From: Rotaria sordida | Taxonomy: Eukaryota; Rotifera; Eurotatoria; Philodinida; Philodinidae | Reading direction: 5' to 3' | Assembly (NCBI GenBank): GCA_905250125.1 | Contig: CAJNOL010000828.1 | Span: 36,787 to 100,786, forward strand | DNA length: 64,000 nt | In this document: positions 1-11,809 of the stretch, in pieces | How the letters are laid out: every line of letters begins with the position of its first letter | Position numbering within the stretch: position 1 is the first letter of the stretch | The notes under the pieces: model-generated | Databases searched by the model: none | Seen by the model: the letters and a program-made list of their open reading frames with translations, nothing else | Told to the model about the DNA's origin: nothing | Made by a program: the position numbers and the translations under genes

Positions 1-287
1 AAATAAACAGAAATATATATGTATTTTTTTATCATGATATAAAAGATTTTCTATCGATTTTCATATAATTTTATGTTTCAGTAAATCATTGCATAACAAA
101 GCATAAGGATATATTTTTTTTTCTTGTGAATTAAAATATTCAATCATACATTGTTGTTTCATTTTAAGAGCAGACGGGAAAAGAAAAACTTATTTCAAAA
201 TTAAAGTTTGTTTTGCTCTCATCCAATTGTCGAAATATATCAATCATATCAGATAATGAGGACTTGTGAAAATGGAAATAGATAGAG

Positions 288-1196
288 ATCCACTATCCAT
301 TTCAAAATAGAATGCGAGTGATTGCAAGTCGAATAACTCGGGAAAGGAAGTAGCTATGGAACTGTGGTTTTACCATTAAAAAGCGGACATCAGAGCACGT
401 AAGTCTATAAAAAAATTTCATCGGTCAGTAAAACGCTTTTTTCGTTGGATTTTGAATTTCAATTAAACTATTCGATAGAGAAGATTGTTCTCTTTCGATC
501 TATGCAAGGCCGAGCTCGATAGCTTGCTCCGTTCGATAACTATAAGCATTTTCCTGCGACCCCGAAATCGGCCAGGTAACGCGGAATCATCCTTAAAAGC
601 ATTAGATTATAGGTAATCGACCACGCTGAATTCAGTGATGATGTTTGTTTTTTTTATTTCAAAGTAACCTGAGATGATTACATAAAGGTTTTCGTGAATC
701 TAGTTTTTGATGCTATTTGGCTTAAAGAACGCGTATATTGAAAATCTTGATACAGTGATCTCAGGTTACTTTGAAATGAAAAACAAATATCACTACTAAA
801 TTCAGCGTGGTCGATTACCTAAAATATAATGCTTTTAAGGATGATTCCGCGTTACCTGGCCGATTTCGGGGTCTCAGAAAAATGCTTGCAGCTACCGAAC
901 GGAGCGAGCTATCGAGCTCGGCCTTACATAGATTGAAAGAGAATAATCTTCTCTATCGAATAGTTTAATTGAAGTTCAAAATTCAACGAAAAAAGCGTTC
1001 CAAAAGCTATCTTCAAAATATTCAGTGTGCTTTTATCCTATTGGTCCATTACTAACCAATAAAATTTTTCCATAGATTTACGTGCCTCAATGTTCGCTTT
1101 TTAATGGTGAAAACCGCAACTCCATAGCTGCTTCTGTTCCAGACTTATTCGACTCGCAATCACTCGCTTTGTATTTTGAAATAGATAGTAGTGGAT
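288..1196. mobile_element. Fold-back (long inverted repeat) non-autonomous DNA element
   Basis: A left arm at about 288-675 is repeated in reverse complement at about 759-1196, with a loop of roughly 80 bases. The arms share long blocks, including one with GAGCTCGATAGC and one with CGGCCAGGTAACGCGGAATC. The right arm has about 50 bases near 1000-1050 that the left arm lacks. No transposase is visible between the arms, so this is a MITE or fold-back type element of unknown superfamily. The short reading frame across the right end has no support as a gene. Confidence 0.8.
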
Positions 1197-1893
1197 AAAT
1201 GCCAATAGCTTTTACATTTCTTAAATTGTGTATTTCTCTAATTTTTATTACTTTACCTTTGTGATAAAATGAAAAATTAATATCAATCATTACTATCGCT
1301 TTTTATACTCGAAGTGCTTCTATGTTCAAATATTATTATTATTGATCAATAAAGAAAATGTTGAAGTTAAACTTTATATATATTTCTAGTCTTGTTCAAA
1401 CAATACATAATTCAATATCGATAGTAAGTTAAAAACAAATGAAATTATACAATCAAAATTGGATTATTATCATTAATGACTATTAGATAATGATGTTCCA
1501 GTTATTGATCCTGATTTGTTTTCAAGGTATTGGACGTGGTCATTCAAAATTAACAATAGCTATTTATGAAATTTGATAATCATTTATTCTTAAGTAAAAA
1601 AATCACTCAATTATAAAAAACAATAAAAATAAAATTCACACATATACTGAATGACATTATACATATATGCTTATAGAAAATCAAATTTATTTATTTACAT
1701 ATAAAAACATCCAAACCTACCCACCCACCCCTTAGAATGTTTATGTTAAAGAAGCATTGGGAAAGAAGATAGGAAAAATCCACATGGCCAAAAATCAATA
1801 AATTGCTATTTTACGAGTGTGTTTTTTTTTGGATCATTATAGTTGACATTGCGCAGGCTTGATCACGAACTGGCTACCGGTATTCATGGTCTC
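1197..1893. other. AT-rich intergenic, no gene seen
   Basis: Low-complexity AT-rich sequence with stops in all frames. It contains a short run of CCCACC-type bases near 1720. I see no coding or RNA gene signal. Confidence 0.5.
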
Positions 1894-2412
1894 ACAAGAG
1901 AACAACATATCCAACTGTCGAGGATCGTTCGACACTATATTTTGGTAATGAGTAGAACTCAGTGAAACTAAGAAGAGTCTAAAACGAGTTTGAACTCATA
2001 GTTTAATAAGCCAGAGTTATAATCATTTTAGTAGATTTTCGGCATCTGAGTCACCTATTCATGGAAAAGTCAATGACGAGAATTTCAGCTCAAACGAATA
2101 TATTTTTCGTGAGATATCGAGTGCCTAAAACAATTCGATATCTGAAAAAGAACACATTCGTTTTTGTTGAAACTTTTAAGACATTCTAACGGCCATGAAA
2201 GTTGTCTACGGATAAGTTTCAGATCAAAATCTCATAATTGAGTTTTCCATGAACAACTGATACAGTGGTCGAATACAGACTAAATTGCCATCACTCTAGC
2301 TAGATAATGCATATGTCTAAACCCTTTTAGGCTTTTCTTAGCTTTATTGAGTCCTACTCGTAGCCAGAATATGAGATCGGACGGTATTCGACAGTTGGAT
2401 ATGTTTCCTTGT
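1894..2412. mobile_element. Small terminal-inverted-repeat element (MITE)
   Basis: The left end carries AACATATCCAACTGTCGA at about 1904-1921, and its reverse complement lies at about 2389-2405. Weaker inverted similarity continues inward for about 80 bases (for example AGAAGAGTCTAAAACG against AGAAAAGCCTAAAAGG). There is no coding capacity. It lies within 100 bases of the 3' end of the IAP gene. The family is not assigned and exact ends and target duplication are unclear. Confidence 0.65.
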
Positions 2413-2497
2413 CAGTGGAACATGGTCATGATGTGGACATTAATATAGTATTCTAGTCGAGACTGTTCATTAATCAAGTACACCGGTATTTGGTTCA

Positions 2498-4324
2498 TCA
2501 AATATATATACGAACAAACGCTTCAATTATTCGTCCGCATATATGGCATGACTTAAGTAAATGAGCACATGAAAGACAAGTACCCATATGACCACACGGA
2601 ATGAAAGCGAGACATCTTTCTTCCTTTCTGCAGACTGCACATAGAGTCACGGGCGTTAATTCTATTGACATCTGTTGATCCATCGATGATTCTGGTATTA
2701 CACTTATTCCGACTTCAGCAGTATTCAACGCATTTGTTGGCAATGCTGTCACTGGAGCCGAAATCGATGTTACACTAGCACGAGTTCCTCCTATACAATC
2801 ATCATATCAAAGAAATTCAACTGAATATATAATATTTTGTTTGAAATCTACCTGATTGTTGTTGTTGTCTTTCATGAATTTCGCGCATTTTTTCAGCAGG
2901 AATGATAATATGTTCTTTTCTTTTGTCGATATGAATCATTTGGTTTTGAAGAACAATATAAGCCACTAATAGATCACCTTCAGATTCAAAGTCGACATCT
3001 AAAAATAATTCAAATTATAGATTCATTCTTTTTCTACAATGAATTAAATATTTCAAATTACGATTTAATCGCAGTTGATTCTCCCAACAAAGTTTGATAA
3101 TTGACAATTGAAAGTGTTGAGCAAGCCATTTTTGAGACATGGGCAATTTCAAACGAGCAGCTACCAGGTGTGATAGCTTTTCTTCATCGAATATGTATAA
3201 TTTTTGACCATCAACAGTGTTACTTTTTGTTGGATTATTGGTTCGAGTGAGTCCTATATTCAAAAAAGCAAAAAAAAAAAACTGGTCAATTTGTTTATTT
3301 TTCAGAGAGAATATGTTGCGTACGTACTTTGTGCATCTCGTGTCGATTCTTGAATTGTTCGATGAAGGGCATCTCCACAGAGTTGTTTAGCGTACGCACA
3401 ATGTGGAAACCATCTGACATGTTCAATCATTGGATCATGATTGGCATTCCAATTGTGAAGAGAACTACGACAGTAAAAGCAAGTAACAATTGAACCATTA
3501 CCAGTATAAAAGAATCCTGCACGAACGAATTCATCAATAGTGGGTAGAGGCCCATTTGGCCAAGTGGCAAATGATTCGATACGTTTTGGAATATATTCAT
3601 AGACTGAATGGGGAGGTGCAATTAGAACAATTTCATTGGAATGAAATGTATGTGTATTAACTGCGCCTGCAGTGTGATTGGTCGTTGAATTATCATTAAC
3701 AATTAATGCAGATGAAGTTTGACTGTGTATTAACATGTTTTTCACTGTAGGACATTCGGGCGAGAGTGTTTGATGCACTTCGCATGGATCATCACTATGC
3801 GGTACCCATTGATGACAAATAAGATTACAATCAAGACAAATAACTCGATCATCAATATTACAACTAAAGAAACCAGCTTTGATCATCCGCTCTAGGCACA
3901 ATGGACATGAAAAAGTCTCTTGTGAAAAAGTTCGATGACGACTTTGTTCGACTACCTCCGGTTTTGCGAACATGTGTGGATGAAGTTTTACTTCAGTTTC
4001 GGAAGTACTCTCACTAGTTGATTCTGTATTGATTTCATTTCGACTAGTAATTGGTGACGCACATGATGATAAAGAGACACTTTTATTGGATGACCGTATG
4101 GAACGAACGAATGCACAATCTAGACTGCGTTCTCCATGAATAGTAAAAGGCTTCATGGCCTTCGTCCAATCGGACACTTCTAATTGACATTCATTGCATC
4201 GTACTGTATCACGAAAGTTTGTATATTCAAATCCAGCTGCTTGCATAGCAATAACAGAATGAACACCTGGACATTTTGAAAGTTTTCGACAGATCTCTAA
4301 AGTATGGTCATATCGACGATCCAT
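2498..4324 (-). CDS. Inhibitor-of-apoptosis protein (three BIR domains, UBA-like region, C-terminal RING)
   Basis: Four exons on the minus strand join in frame with GT-AG borders: 4324-3328, 3253-3062, 2998-2852 and 2790-2498, giving 542 residues. Three BIR-type zinc folds are visible. BIR1 uses C43, C46, H63, C70. BIR2 uses C163, C166, H184, C191 with one extra residue in its spacing. BIR3 uses C282, C285, H302, C309 and has the classic RAGFFYTGNG core. Exons 2-3 encode a UBA-like helical stretch. The last exon ends in a C3HC4 RING (CAVC...CGH...CLSC...CHIC) and a short hydrophobic tail, the XIAP/cIAP arrangement. In this family the BIRs bind caspases or IAP antagonists and the RING acts as a ubiquitin E3 ligase in the cytosol. 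No CARD is seen. The domain call is firm; orthology to one animal IAP is not. Confidence 0.92.
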
Positions 4325-4439
4325 GTCAAAAAGTTTTTATTCTAGTTTAAGTTTGATCAGTAATTTATATGCTGTTTCTAAAAAGAAAACAATATTAATA
4401 AAAAAAATACACTCGATGCCCTATAAAACTCTATTAAAG

Positions 4440-5000
4440 TTTTTCATATGAAAATAACCTTCAATTGCTACATCAGATGAATATATACACAACGAACTAC
4501 ACTTCCTCGACTCAGTCATTCCTCACTCATCTAAAGTTCTATGGATGAATAAAGCGATCAGCATTGAGATTAAAGGTTTGTTGACAATATGTTGATTATT
4601 TTGTATGAGTCTGATGATGAAAGATGCCCGATTTTGCAATAATGTGAGTAATTTGAAACTGTCATTACTCTGCTCGTCATACTGTTGGTAGTTATTTGTT
4701 GGCAATGTATCAGAACGCAAAAGAAAAAAATAATATTTTACTAGTTGAGAGTAGTAAAAAACCAACCGAGCATAATATTGCATTAGCATTGATTGTTGAA
4801 TTAAAATGAAATCAAAAGACTTACAAAAATTTTTCATTCCAAATCGTTCGAATTTTGGAAATCGAACAGTCGAATAATTTCAACAAAAATAGTATTTCTT
4901 TACCACAGATGTCGACATATTCTGGTGGATTTACAAATTTCTCCAAAACTTTGATGTATTTCATAGTCACGCAGTAAGGGCCCATTGATTTTTTTTTTTA
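4440..5000 (-). pseudogene. Unidentified coding fragments, possibly remains of one gene
   Basis: The reverse strand at about 4835-4999 reads as a clean 54-residue stretch containing NPPEYVDICGKEILFLLKLF and ISKIRTIWNEKF. It is followed by a GTAAGT donor-like site. About 300 bases on, another open stretch (LLQNRASFIIRLIQ) runs to 4523. The order and spacing faintly recall Integrator subunit 3 (a RDLVRLLQ...LLWKDI...LLQSR segment), but the match is by eye and weak. Downstream reading falls apart, so a decayed or partial gene is the likeliest reading. It lies directly upstream of the IAP gene on the same strand. Confidence 0.3.
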
Positions 5001-5349
5001 AATGCTGATCACTTAAAGAATGCTCAAGAACACTAGTCTTTTATAATATTGTCAATTTTTCTTTTTTTTTTCATTATTTTTATTACAAATTTCAATAAAA
5101 TGAGAACAGGCATTTGTGCAGTTGTTGGTGCAACTCTTCTCTTCTTCCACAATCATATCACACATCCTTTCCGACAACGATATTCTTTAGAATACCTCTG
5201 CTCAAACCTTTATATAGTCTCTAATCTATTGTTGAAGTTTTATTCTCACTCTTACTTCAAATATTTTGAACATATGAAAATATGAGACGCAGTGTCAACA
5301 TTAAAACATATATGTACTCTCAAAGAAATATATATTACGACGAATGAAT

Positions 5350-6154
5350 ATACATATGTGGTTCTCTTTATATTAATGATCTACCGATGCAAAAATTGTA
5401 ATACTCAATTTTTGAATCATCAATCAGATTATCTGTTGAAATCCAATGAACAGATAGCACAAAGTATGGAGAAAACTCAGTTCAATACAATAGTGATCTT
5501 TGACGACTCGAACCTAGATATGGGGGAACTTTTACAATATGACAAAGAGCTTATACTCACGGATTTTTTTTTCGAAGTAGATTTCCGAATGATTGTATGT
5601 AGATAGAAAAATTGCACGCAATATTCACCAACAGATAAAGACTAGTAATATCAGCGATTACCGTATTCTCTACATTATTTAGGTCAATGGTAATGATTAT
5701 CTTGTTAATAAGATCTTGAATACATTCATGATCATTGATAGCCTGTTGAATGTAGTTAAAGTTCTTATAAGTTTTGAAGCTAAATATATCATCGTTTTCA
5801 ATCAATTACTTCTTCAAAATTTACACTCAACTATTTCACTTTGTTAATCTTACACATCAATACAATGATCATCTTTTCACTAACATTAGAATACTGCAAA
5901 CAAACAACAAAGAAATATCTTTAAAGATTTTCGATCTTCATTTAGTTGTGTCTAAGATTCTTGACAATACTTCTTTTTATAGATTGAGAAATACAATCAA
6001 TCTGTGTTAGGATCTATCATCGAGTGCCATTATTGTTTGTACAAACTAGAATCTTATGTCTTTTTTGATAATGTTCATTTTACAACTCATATGCGTAATT
6101 TAACCGTCGATGAATTTCGTTACTTTCTTACACCTCTATCTCGAGAAAAACATT
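5350..6154 (+). pseudogene. Unidentified CxxC-containing exons or gene remnant
   Basis: Two coding-like pieces lie on the plus strand. At about 5370-5560 the frame reads YRCKNCNTQFLNHQSDYLL followed by a mixed polar stretch (within a longer open frame from 5292). At about 5983-6154, after a TTTTTATAG acceptor-like site, it reads IEKYNQSVLGSIIECHYCLY and continues to a stop at 6152-6154. The second piece has C-x2-C followed 13 residues on by H-x3-H, compatible with zinc binding. I cannot join the two with confident splice sites and do not recognise the family. It may be a small multi-exon gene or a relic. Confidence 0.3.
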
Positions 6155-6190
6155 AGATTGTTACACAATATCGAAAGCGAATTTATCTTT

Positions 6191-6412
6191 TCATGTTAAA
6201 AAAAAGCATTTTTTTTCTTCATAAAAAATGTCACAGATTTGAAGCATATACTCTATGGAAAGATGACAGTTTCTAATGATAGCTAACAATGGATGTGTGA
6301 GTGAACGACTAATATTTGAAAAACGACATTGACCAACCGCTGACCAAGTTGTAGGCGAGTCTATATGTGGAATGGTTGTGTTTAAAGATTCTGATAGAAA
6401 AAAAACAGGCAC
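6191..6412 (-). CDS. Possible exon of an unidentified gene
   Basis: The reverse strand is open for 73 codons, with balanced composition (DSPTTWSAVGQCRFSNISRS, LLAIIRNCHLSIEYMLQICD) and an AAATAG acceptor-like site just upstream. I recognise no domain. It could be an exon of the same remnant as the minus-strand fragments at 4.4-5.0 kb. Chance openness in AT-rich DNA cannot be excluded. Confidence 0.25.
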   Translation of the reverse strand: MPVFFLSESLNTTIPHIDSPTTWSAVGQCRFSNISRSLTHPLLAIIRNCHLSIEYMLQICDIFYEEKKCFFLT

Positions 6413-6866
6413 ATCTATTTGCTTAAATCAACAATATTTCATCTGATCATTGACGAAACGTCATCAATTAGTAAGAACAATCAGACCATATCAACATTAA
6501 GAAACAGACATGCACATTCTTAGAACTTGATGATGAACAGTTGTTAATGTCTATTAATGGATTAATCACGATTAAAATTTGTATAGAAAATCTAAAAATA
6601 TAATCCGAATATCCTTCATAAGTTTTCACTTTAAAAGATCAACCAAGTCGAAAAGAGCCAATCCGAAGTCAATCAAATTCGTATTGAACTGTTGGAATCG
6701 TTATCCTCTCAATTATTCAAATCCATATATTTTACATTTTTAGATTTATTTTAAATGATCTTATATTCAACATGATTAGTGGCGAAGTCAAAAGGAGGCT
6801 TAAAGATGAGCTAAATCCTCTCATAATCTAGGTGAATATACATTTGCAATGCAGACATTATTGTGC

Positions 6867-9548
6867 TCAAAAACATGCCTCGGCGGATGGAACTGGCTTG
6901 GAACTTTCAGAATATTTCGAAATTTCGGTTGAACGCCGTATCGTCGAGGTATTTGGAAAAGTTAAAGAAACCTTTCGACATAATCGTTTCCACAGATAAT
7001 TTCGTATGATAAAACGTCTTTTCCATGCGAATAGAAGTAATGATAGAATACTAATCATTGCAAATGTAAGAAATAAGCCACTCATAGTTTCAATGGCGGC
7101 ACTAGTAGATGTAACAGATAAGTCAGGACAGCTATTGGTTTGAAACCATTTTCTTTTTAAATCATCAAGAACACCCGACTCTCGTAATGATAATATGCTT
7201 ACATCAAATTCTTGTCCATATATCCATTGTTTAGGAAAAACAACACCAAATGCGCCCTTATCAAAATCTGTACCAACCAGTGTTAAATTACAATAGATAG
7301 TATTAGTTATATATTCTCCAACACCGGTATCTAAGAAAGATGCATCAATAATATCATTCAATAGACTTTCATAGAGTTCTTGTCGAGATTTTAATGGATA
7401 ATAATTTCGATTTCCACCAGAAATCTCTCGTAAATAATATTCTTCACTTGCTGAACCGATACGAACACCAATACGATGAAATGGTATTTTACCATTTTTT
7501 ATATCATCAATACTCGAAATAATAGCTTTTGATTTTGATATAGTTAGATCTGATGCTAAATTTGCAGTATATGTTGCTACTAATACCAAACTTAAGAAGT
7601 AAAGACCAAGCGTTAATAATCGTCCAGCTGCAGTACTTGCATGAAAATCAGCACCATATCCCATAATAGTACCGATAGAATACCATAAACTCATAGCAAT
7701 TGAAGAAATAATTGATCTTTCATGTAATACTTCATTTTCCTGTCGTTCTAATAGACAGATTAAAACACCAGCATAAATACTCGTAATAAAAAGTAATATC
7801 CAGAGACCAATTGAGAATGGTTTTAAAAATGAGAGAAGATCTAGATTATCATTAGTATTTTTTCGCATAATGATACGTAAAGAATTATCAAAAATTGAAT
7901 TTGAAAAGCTAACTTGTTTTCGTCGACTAGCCGTAATAGTAACATCACCAATGATAATATCATAATCATCATTTATTACTGCTCTAATTAATTCAGTATA
8001 GGTCTGATTTAAAGATGCTACTAAAATTTGAGGAATAAATTTCATTTTTTCCTGTAAAAGATCAATAAGATCAGGTATAAAACCAATTAATTTTGTTGTA
8101 TTTTGTCCACATTTATCTATAACGTTTGTTATCATTGTGAAAGGTGTCGATTCAATAACACCAATTCGTAATCGAGTACCAGAAATACATGCACGACCAG
8201 TAGGAGGTATTAATGTATTACCAGGCCATATAATAATAGTTCTCTGTGAAGATGATTTCCAATTATCTAAATCAGACCATTCTAATACAGGTACATAATC
8301 AATATGATTTTCATATGGTTGAATATTTTGTATTAAATAAAAATTACCATTAATTCGATCAGTTACATTTAGACTAAATTGTATAGGACCCGATACACCA
8401 AGAAATGTCATATTTATCATTGTATCGAAAAATATATTTGCATGAAGAAAACGATGATCAAAACAGAATGAAGAATTAAAAATGGATACACACGAAAAAG
8501 ATCTAGTATTTGTTAATGAACAAAATTGTTCTAAAGATTGAATCAATGACCAAGTTGCATCAAATGCAAATAATGCATGATAATTCACTTTGTTCGATCC
8601 AGGAAATGATTCTGGTTCATATTGTTTCCAGATATTGTATGCTGCATCTAATAATGTTGAGTTAATGGGTGTATTAACAATATCTCCAATAGTAGGTTCT
8701 ATAGTCAATATACCGATTAACTTTTGATAAGAATTTTGATCAAATGAATTCAATGGAATATTTGATAGTAATATCCATGTAAACTTTGGACCAAGTATAT
8801 CATAATCAAGTGCATATTGTAAAATGAGAGATGTATAAATTGATTCAGTCCATAATATAATAAGTCGTGTTGAACTACTGATTAATTCATTTTTTAAATT
8901 ACCTTGAATTTGACGTGTCGTTATATCAAATATGATACTTTTTATAACTATTAAACTATTGTTATGAAATATTCGAGTAAGTGCTTTTTCACCACCAAAT
9001 CCAAATGCATCATTTTGATAAATAATAATACAAGATGTCCAATTAAATCGTATGAATAATTTTGTAATTGATAATGCAGCTGTATTATCCGAAGGAATTG
9101 TACGATAAAATGCTGGATAAATATTTCGATCAGATAAATCTGGATCGGTTGCAGAATACGATATAACAGGAATTCCAATTGTTTTAGCAAAATTAGCAAT
9201 AACATGAGCTTCACGTGAAAGTACCGGTCCGACAATACCGACAATATTTGATGTTGATATTGCTCGACATGTACTACTTAGAGTATTGATCACATTACCA
9301 TCGGTTTCTACCGTCTGCCATCCAATTGATTGTCCTTCAATTGTTAGATTGTATTTTTGTGAAAGTAATATTGCTGCTTTGAACATAGCTCGAGAATGAA
9401 TGGATAATGTGTTCGATTCAAATTCATTTGATAAATCTTGAAAGAGTCCCAAGAATTGAATGTTTGACAAGTTCGAAGGTGGCCAAATTGCATCCGTATA
9501 TTTTACCTTCAATAATTCGAAGATTAGAAATAAGAAAAAATATTGCAT
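6867..9548 (-). CDS. Ionotropic glutamate receptor with K+-channel-like pore (AvGluR1-type)
   Basis: One uninterrupted frame. I prefer the ATG at 9548 because it starts a good signal peptide (MQYFFLFLIFELL); the frame is open to an ATG at 9647. Numbering from that upstream ATG (926 residues): amino-terminal ANF-receptor-like domain at about 60-460; S1 of the glutamate clamshell at about 490-600, with TITASRRKQVSFS placing R575 at the ligand alpha-carboxylate; M1 at about 612-632; pore loop; M3 at about 676-702 with ATYTANLASDLT; S2 with D773 at the acidic ligand position; M4 at about 855-874. The pore loop reads T-I-M-G-Y-G (660-665), like the TVGYG filter of potassium channels, instead of the usual Q/R/N-site loop. 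Adineta vaga AvGluR1 is the published example of such a receptor. The protein should be a plasma-membrane glutamate- or amino-acid-gated channel. It lacks introns, unlike most genes here. Confidence 0.95.
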   Translation of the reverse strand: MQYFFLFLIFELLKVKYTDAIWPPSNLSNIQFLGLFQDLSNEFESNTLSIHSRAMFKAAILLSQKYNLTIEGQSIGWQTVETDGNVINTLSSTCRAISTSNIVGIVGPVLSREAHVIANFAKTIGIPVISYSATDPDLSDRNIYPAFYRTIPSDNTAALSITKLFIRFNWTSCIIIYQNDAFGFGGEKALTRIFHNNSLIVIKSIIFDITTRQIQGNLKNELISSSTRLIILWTESIYTSLILQYALDYDILGPKFTWILLSNIPLNSFDQNSYQKLIGILTIEPTIGDIVNTPINSTLLDAAYNIWKQYEPESFPGSNKVNYHALFAFDATWSLIQSLEQFCSLTNTRSFSCVSIFNSSFCFDHRFLHANIFFDTMINMTFLGVSGPIQFSLNVTDRINGNFYLIQNIQPYENHIDYVPVLEWSDLDNWKSSSQRTIIIWPGNTLIPPTGRACISGTRLRIGVIESTPFTMITNVIDKCGQNTTKLIGFIPDLIDLLQEKMKFIPQILVASLNQTYTELIRAVINDDYDIIIGDVTITASRRKQVSFSNSIFDNSLRIIMRKNTNDNLDLLSFLKPFSIGLWILLFITSIYAGVLICLLERQENEVLHERSIISSIAMSLWYSIGTIMGYGADFHASTAAGRLLTLGLYFLSLVLVATYTANLASDLTISKSKAIISSIDDIKNGKIPFHRIGVRIGSASEEYYLREISGGNRNYYPLKSRQELYESLLNDIIDASFLDTGVGEYITNTIYCNLTLVGTDFDKGAFGVVFPKQWIYGQEFDVSILSLRESGVLDDLKRKWFQTNSCPDLSVTSTSAAIETMSGLFLTFAMISILSLLLFAWKRRFIIRNYLWKRLCRKVSLTFPNTSTIRRSTEISKYSESSKPVPSAEACF

Positions 9549-9647
9549 CAATGTACGACTACAATTGTAGATTAGAAGGAATGAATTAAATGTGATGTGA
9601 AACAAATAAATCAAACTGAAATGAAAAATATTCGAGATAATAATCAT

Positions 9648-11809
9648 GTGTATGTTCGACTAATCTAGAAAAGTGTTGATACTCAACACACTATTATACA
9701 ATATCGAAATGAACTACGAGGTCAATATTAAAAAAGTAGGACGGGCGGACTAAGAGTCTCTAATCTATCCCCATAAGGAAAGCATGCTCTGGAGGAGGTT
9801 ACGAGAACAAAACTTGCGAATCACAACATTTTTTCACCAACGTTAATTGCCATTTTTGTTGTGCTGAAGCGTAAAAATCTTTCAGACATCCGTCATAAGT
9901 GTTTTTTTGTAGTATGTCTTTGGAATAGAATGAATCAATGTTAGTGACTATAGATTGCATGAAAAATAAAGACCATTGAATTAATCAACATCTTACATGA
10001 AAACAAATTCTGTTTATACAACAGTGCGCTCAGAGTAGTCACCCACATTCATCTTTTTTCACCATTCATTGAACACATTTTTTTTCTGCGAGTTATTTTC
10101 ATATTCCAATAAGTATTGAACTTGAATATTGTTCATTATTCATATTTTCCTTCCAGGTCTGATTTAATTAACACAAAACAAACAAAGATGTTCTACTTTC
10201 TTTACGTCTTTTCTTTTTTCCTCAACTCAGAGTTGTATTATGATGTGAATGTAACAGAGAAGGAGAAGGAGAAGAAAAACAACTTATTAGTGCAGCTTCT
10301 TTAGAGTTTAAATATAGAATTGAATTAAATGGCAAATAAGGCTGTTGTACATATCTATCAAATCTATAACAGGAGGTTCTCTTATGCACGATTATATATC
10401 TCAAGCAACTCACGAATTCTGATATCGATTATTTCATATTGATTATATAGCAACTGTGACAAATCAATGCATCGTTAATCATCATCTTTGACAACTTGAA
10501 TATAGATTTTTATCTGTGCAAAAATCAAAAACTGCACTATCTAAAACAAATTTCGTTCAGCTACTTTTTTCATCATTGCTAATGTCTGGAAGAAGGAAGG
10601 AACTCGGAAAATTTCGACTTAAAACTTACACTCACATCCTCTTATCTGTTTACCACAATCATCAGACTCCATAGTTGTCGTCAGATAAATTGGCAAGATG
10701 AAGTTGCATCGCACTTGATCAATTCCAAGAGAAATCGACGTTAAAGAAAGTTTTTTGATTGAATAATATGAATGATGCTTTTTACTCAGTTATTTATTCT
10801 ATCGATTAGCGTCACATCAACTGAAACAGAAAACTGGCTTGTCAGATATAGTTTCATCGTCTAAAATAAATAACAAGTGTTGATAAGAACCGCGTATTTA
10901 CGAAGAGATACTTTTTTTAGTAGTCAGTTTGTTTGGATCTAATTGGATGATAATGAAATATAAGAATTAGAATTCAATTGGAGCTAAATGTACTTTGTGC
11001 AAATCAATAACATTGACTATCATTGAATGAGACGAAAGAACTTTGCAAATATGAAATAAAATCATCGATAAAGCATAGACTATTGTCAGTCTTCATAGAA
11101 TATCATTGCAATGGATGCAAGCTACGTAGAAAATAGAGAAAATGATTGAATATCGATCGAAACAGTGGACAACTGCAGGAATGGCGAATCAAACGGTGAT
11201 TTCAGGTTTTTTATTATAAGAACTTAATGCTCAAATGTAATTCGTTGGGTTGTCTATTGTGTTGAATATTATGAAACTCAGAGAAGCAAGGATAAAAGTC
11301 GTATTCAATGATATATTTCGAACGCATTCCGAAACTCTCATAGATTCTACAATTCTGGTTGGAGATGAAGTGCGCAGTGTACTATTCATCATATTTTGTG
11401 TATATTGTACACTGTACGATAGGTATAACTCAAATAAGTTTTTCAAAACAACATTGCCAACGGTAACTGAAAAAGAAAATATATTGATTATTCAAAAATC
11501 ATGTTAAAAAGGAAAGAACGAAGCATTATATTGGTAAGAGGCTAAATGTTTTTTTTTCTTCTATGAGAGTAACAAAAAGTTTTGTAACTAACTTGCAGCA
11601 GCACGAGACTACTTCGTGAAACCAACATTTTAAACCTAGTTAGTTCAATTGCTCTCTATCTCTCTGCGGTTCACGATATAATTTTATGTCAAATAAGAAT
11701 TTGTTCTCTTTCTTGTAGAGAAGAGTCTAGTAAGAATAAATTGTTTGCTTACTTGTATGTCCGCACTTTACTGATTGGTCCAAAAATAATGTGAAAACAA
11801 AAGGGATTA
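9648..11809. other. Intergenic, no convincing gene
   Basis: About 2 kb of AT-rich sequence. Only short open stretches occur (for example at 10116-10413 and 11231-11507). They overlap on opposite strands, lack recognisable domains and look like chance frames. The region holds the upstream side of the glutamate receptor gene, but no defined promoter element was recognised. Confidence 0.45.

Noticed and set aside
8951-9589. Open frames overlapping the glutamate receptor on other frames and strand
   Set aside because: Shadows of the receptor coding frame.
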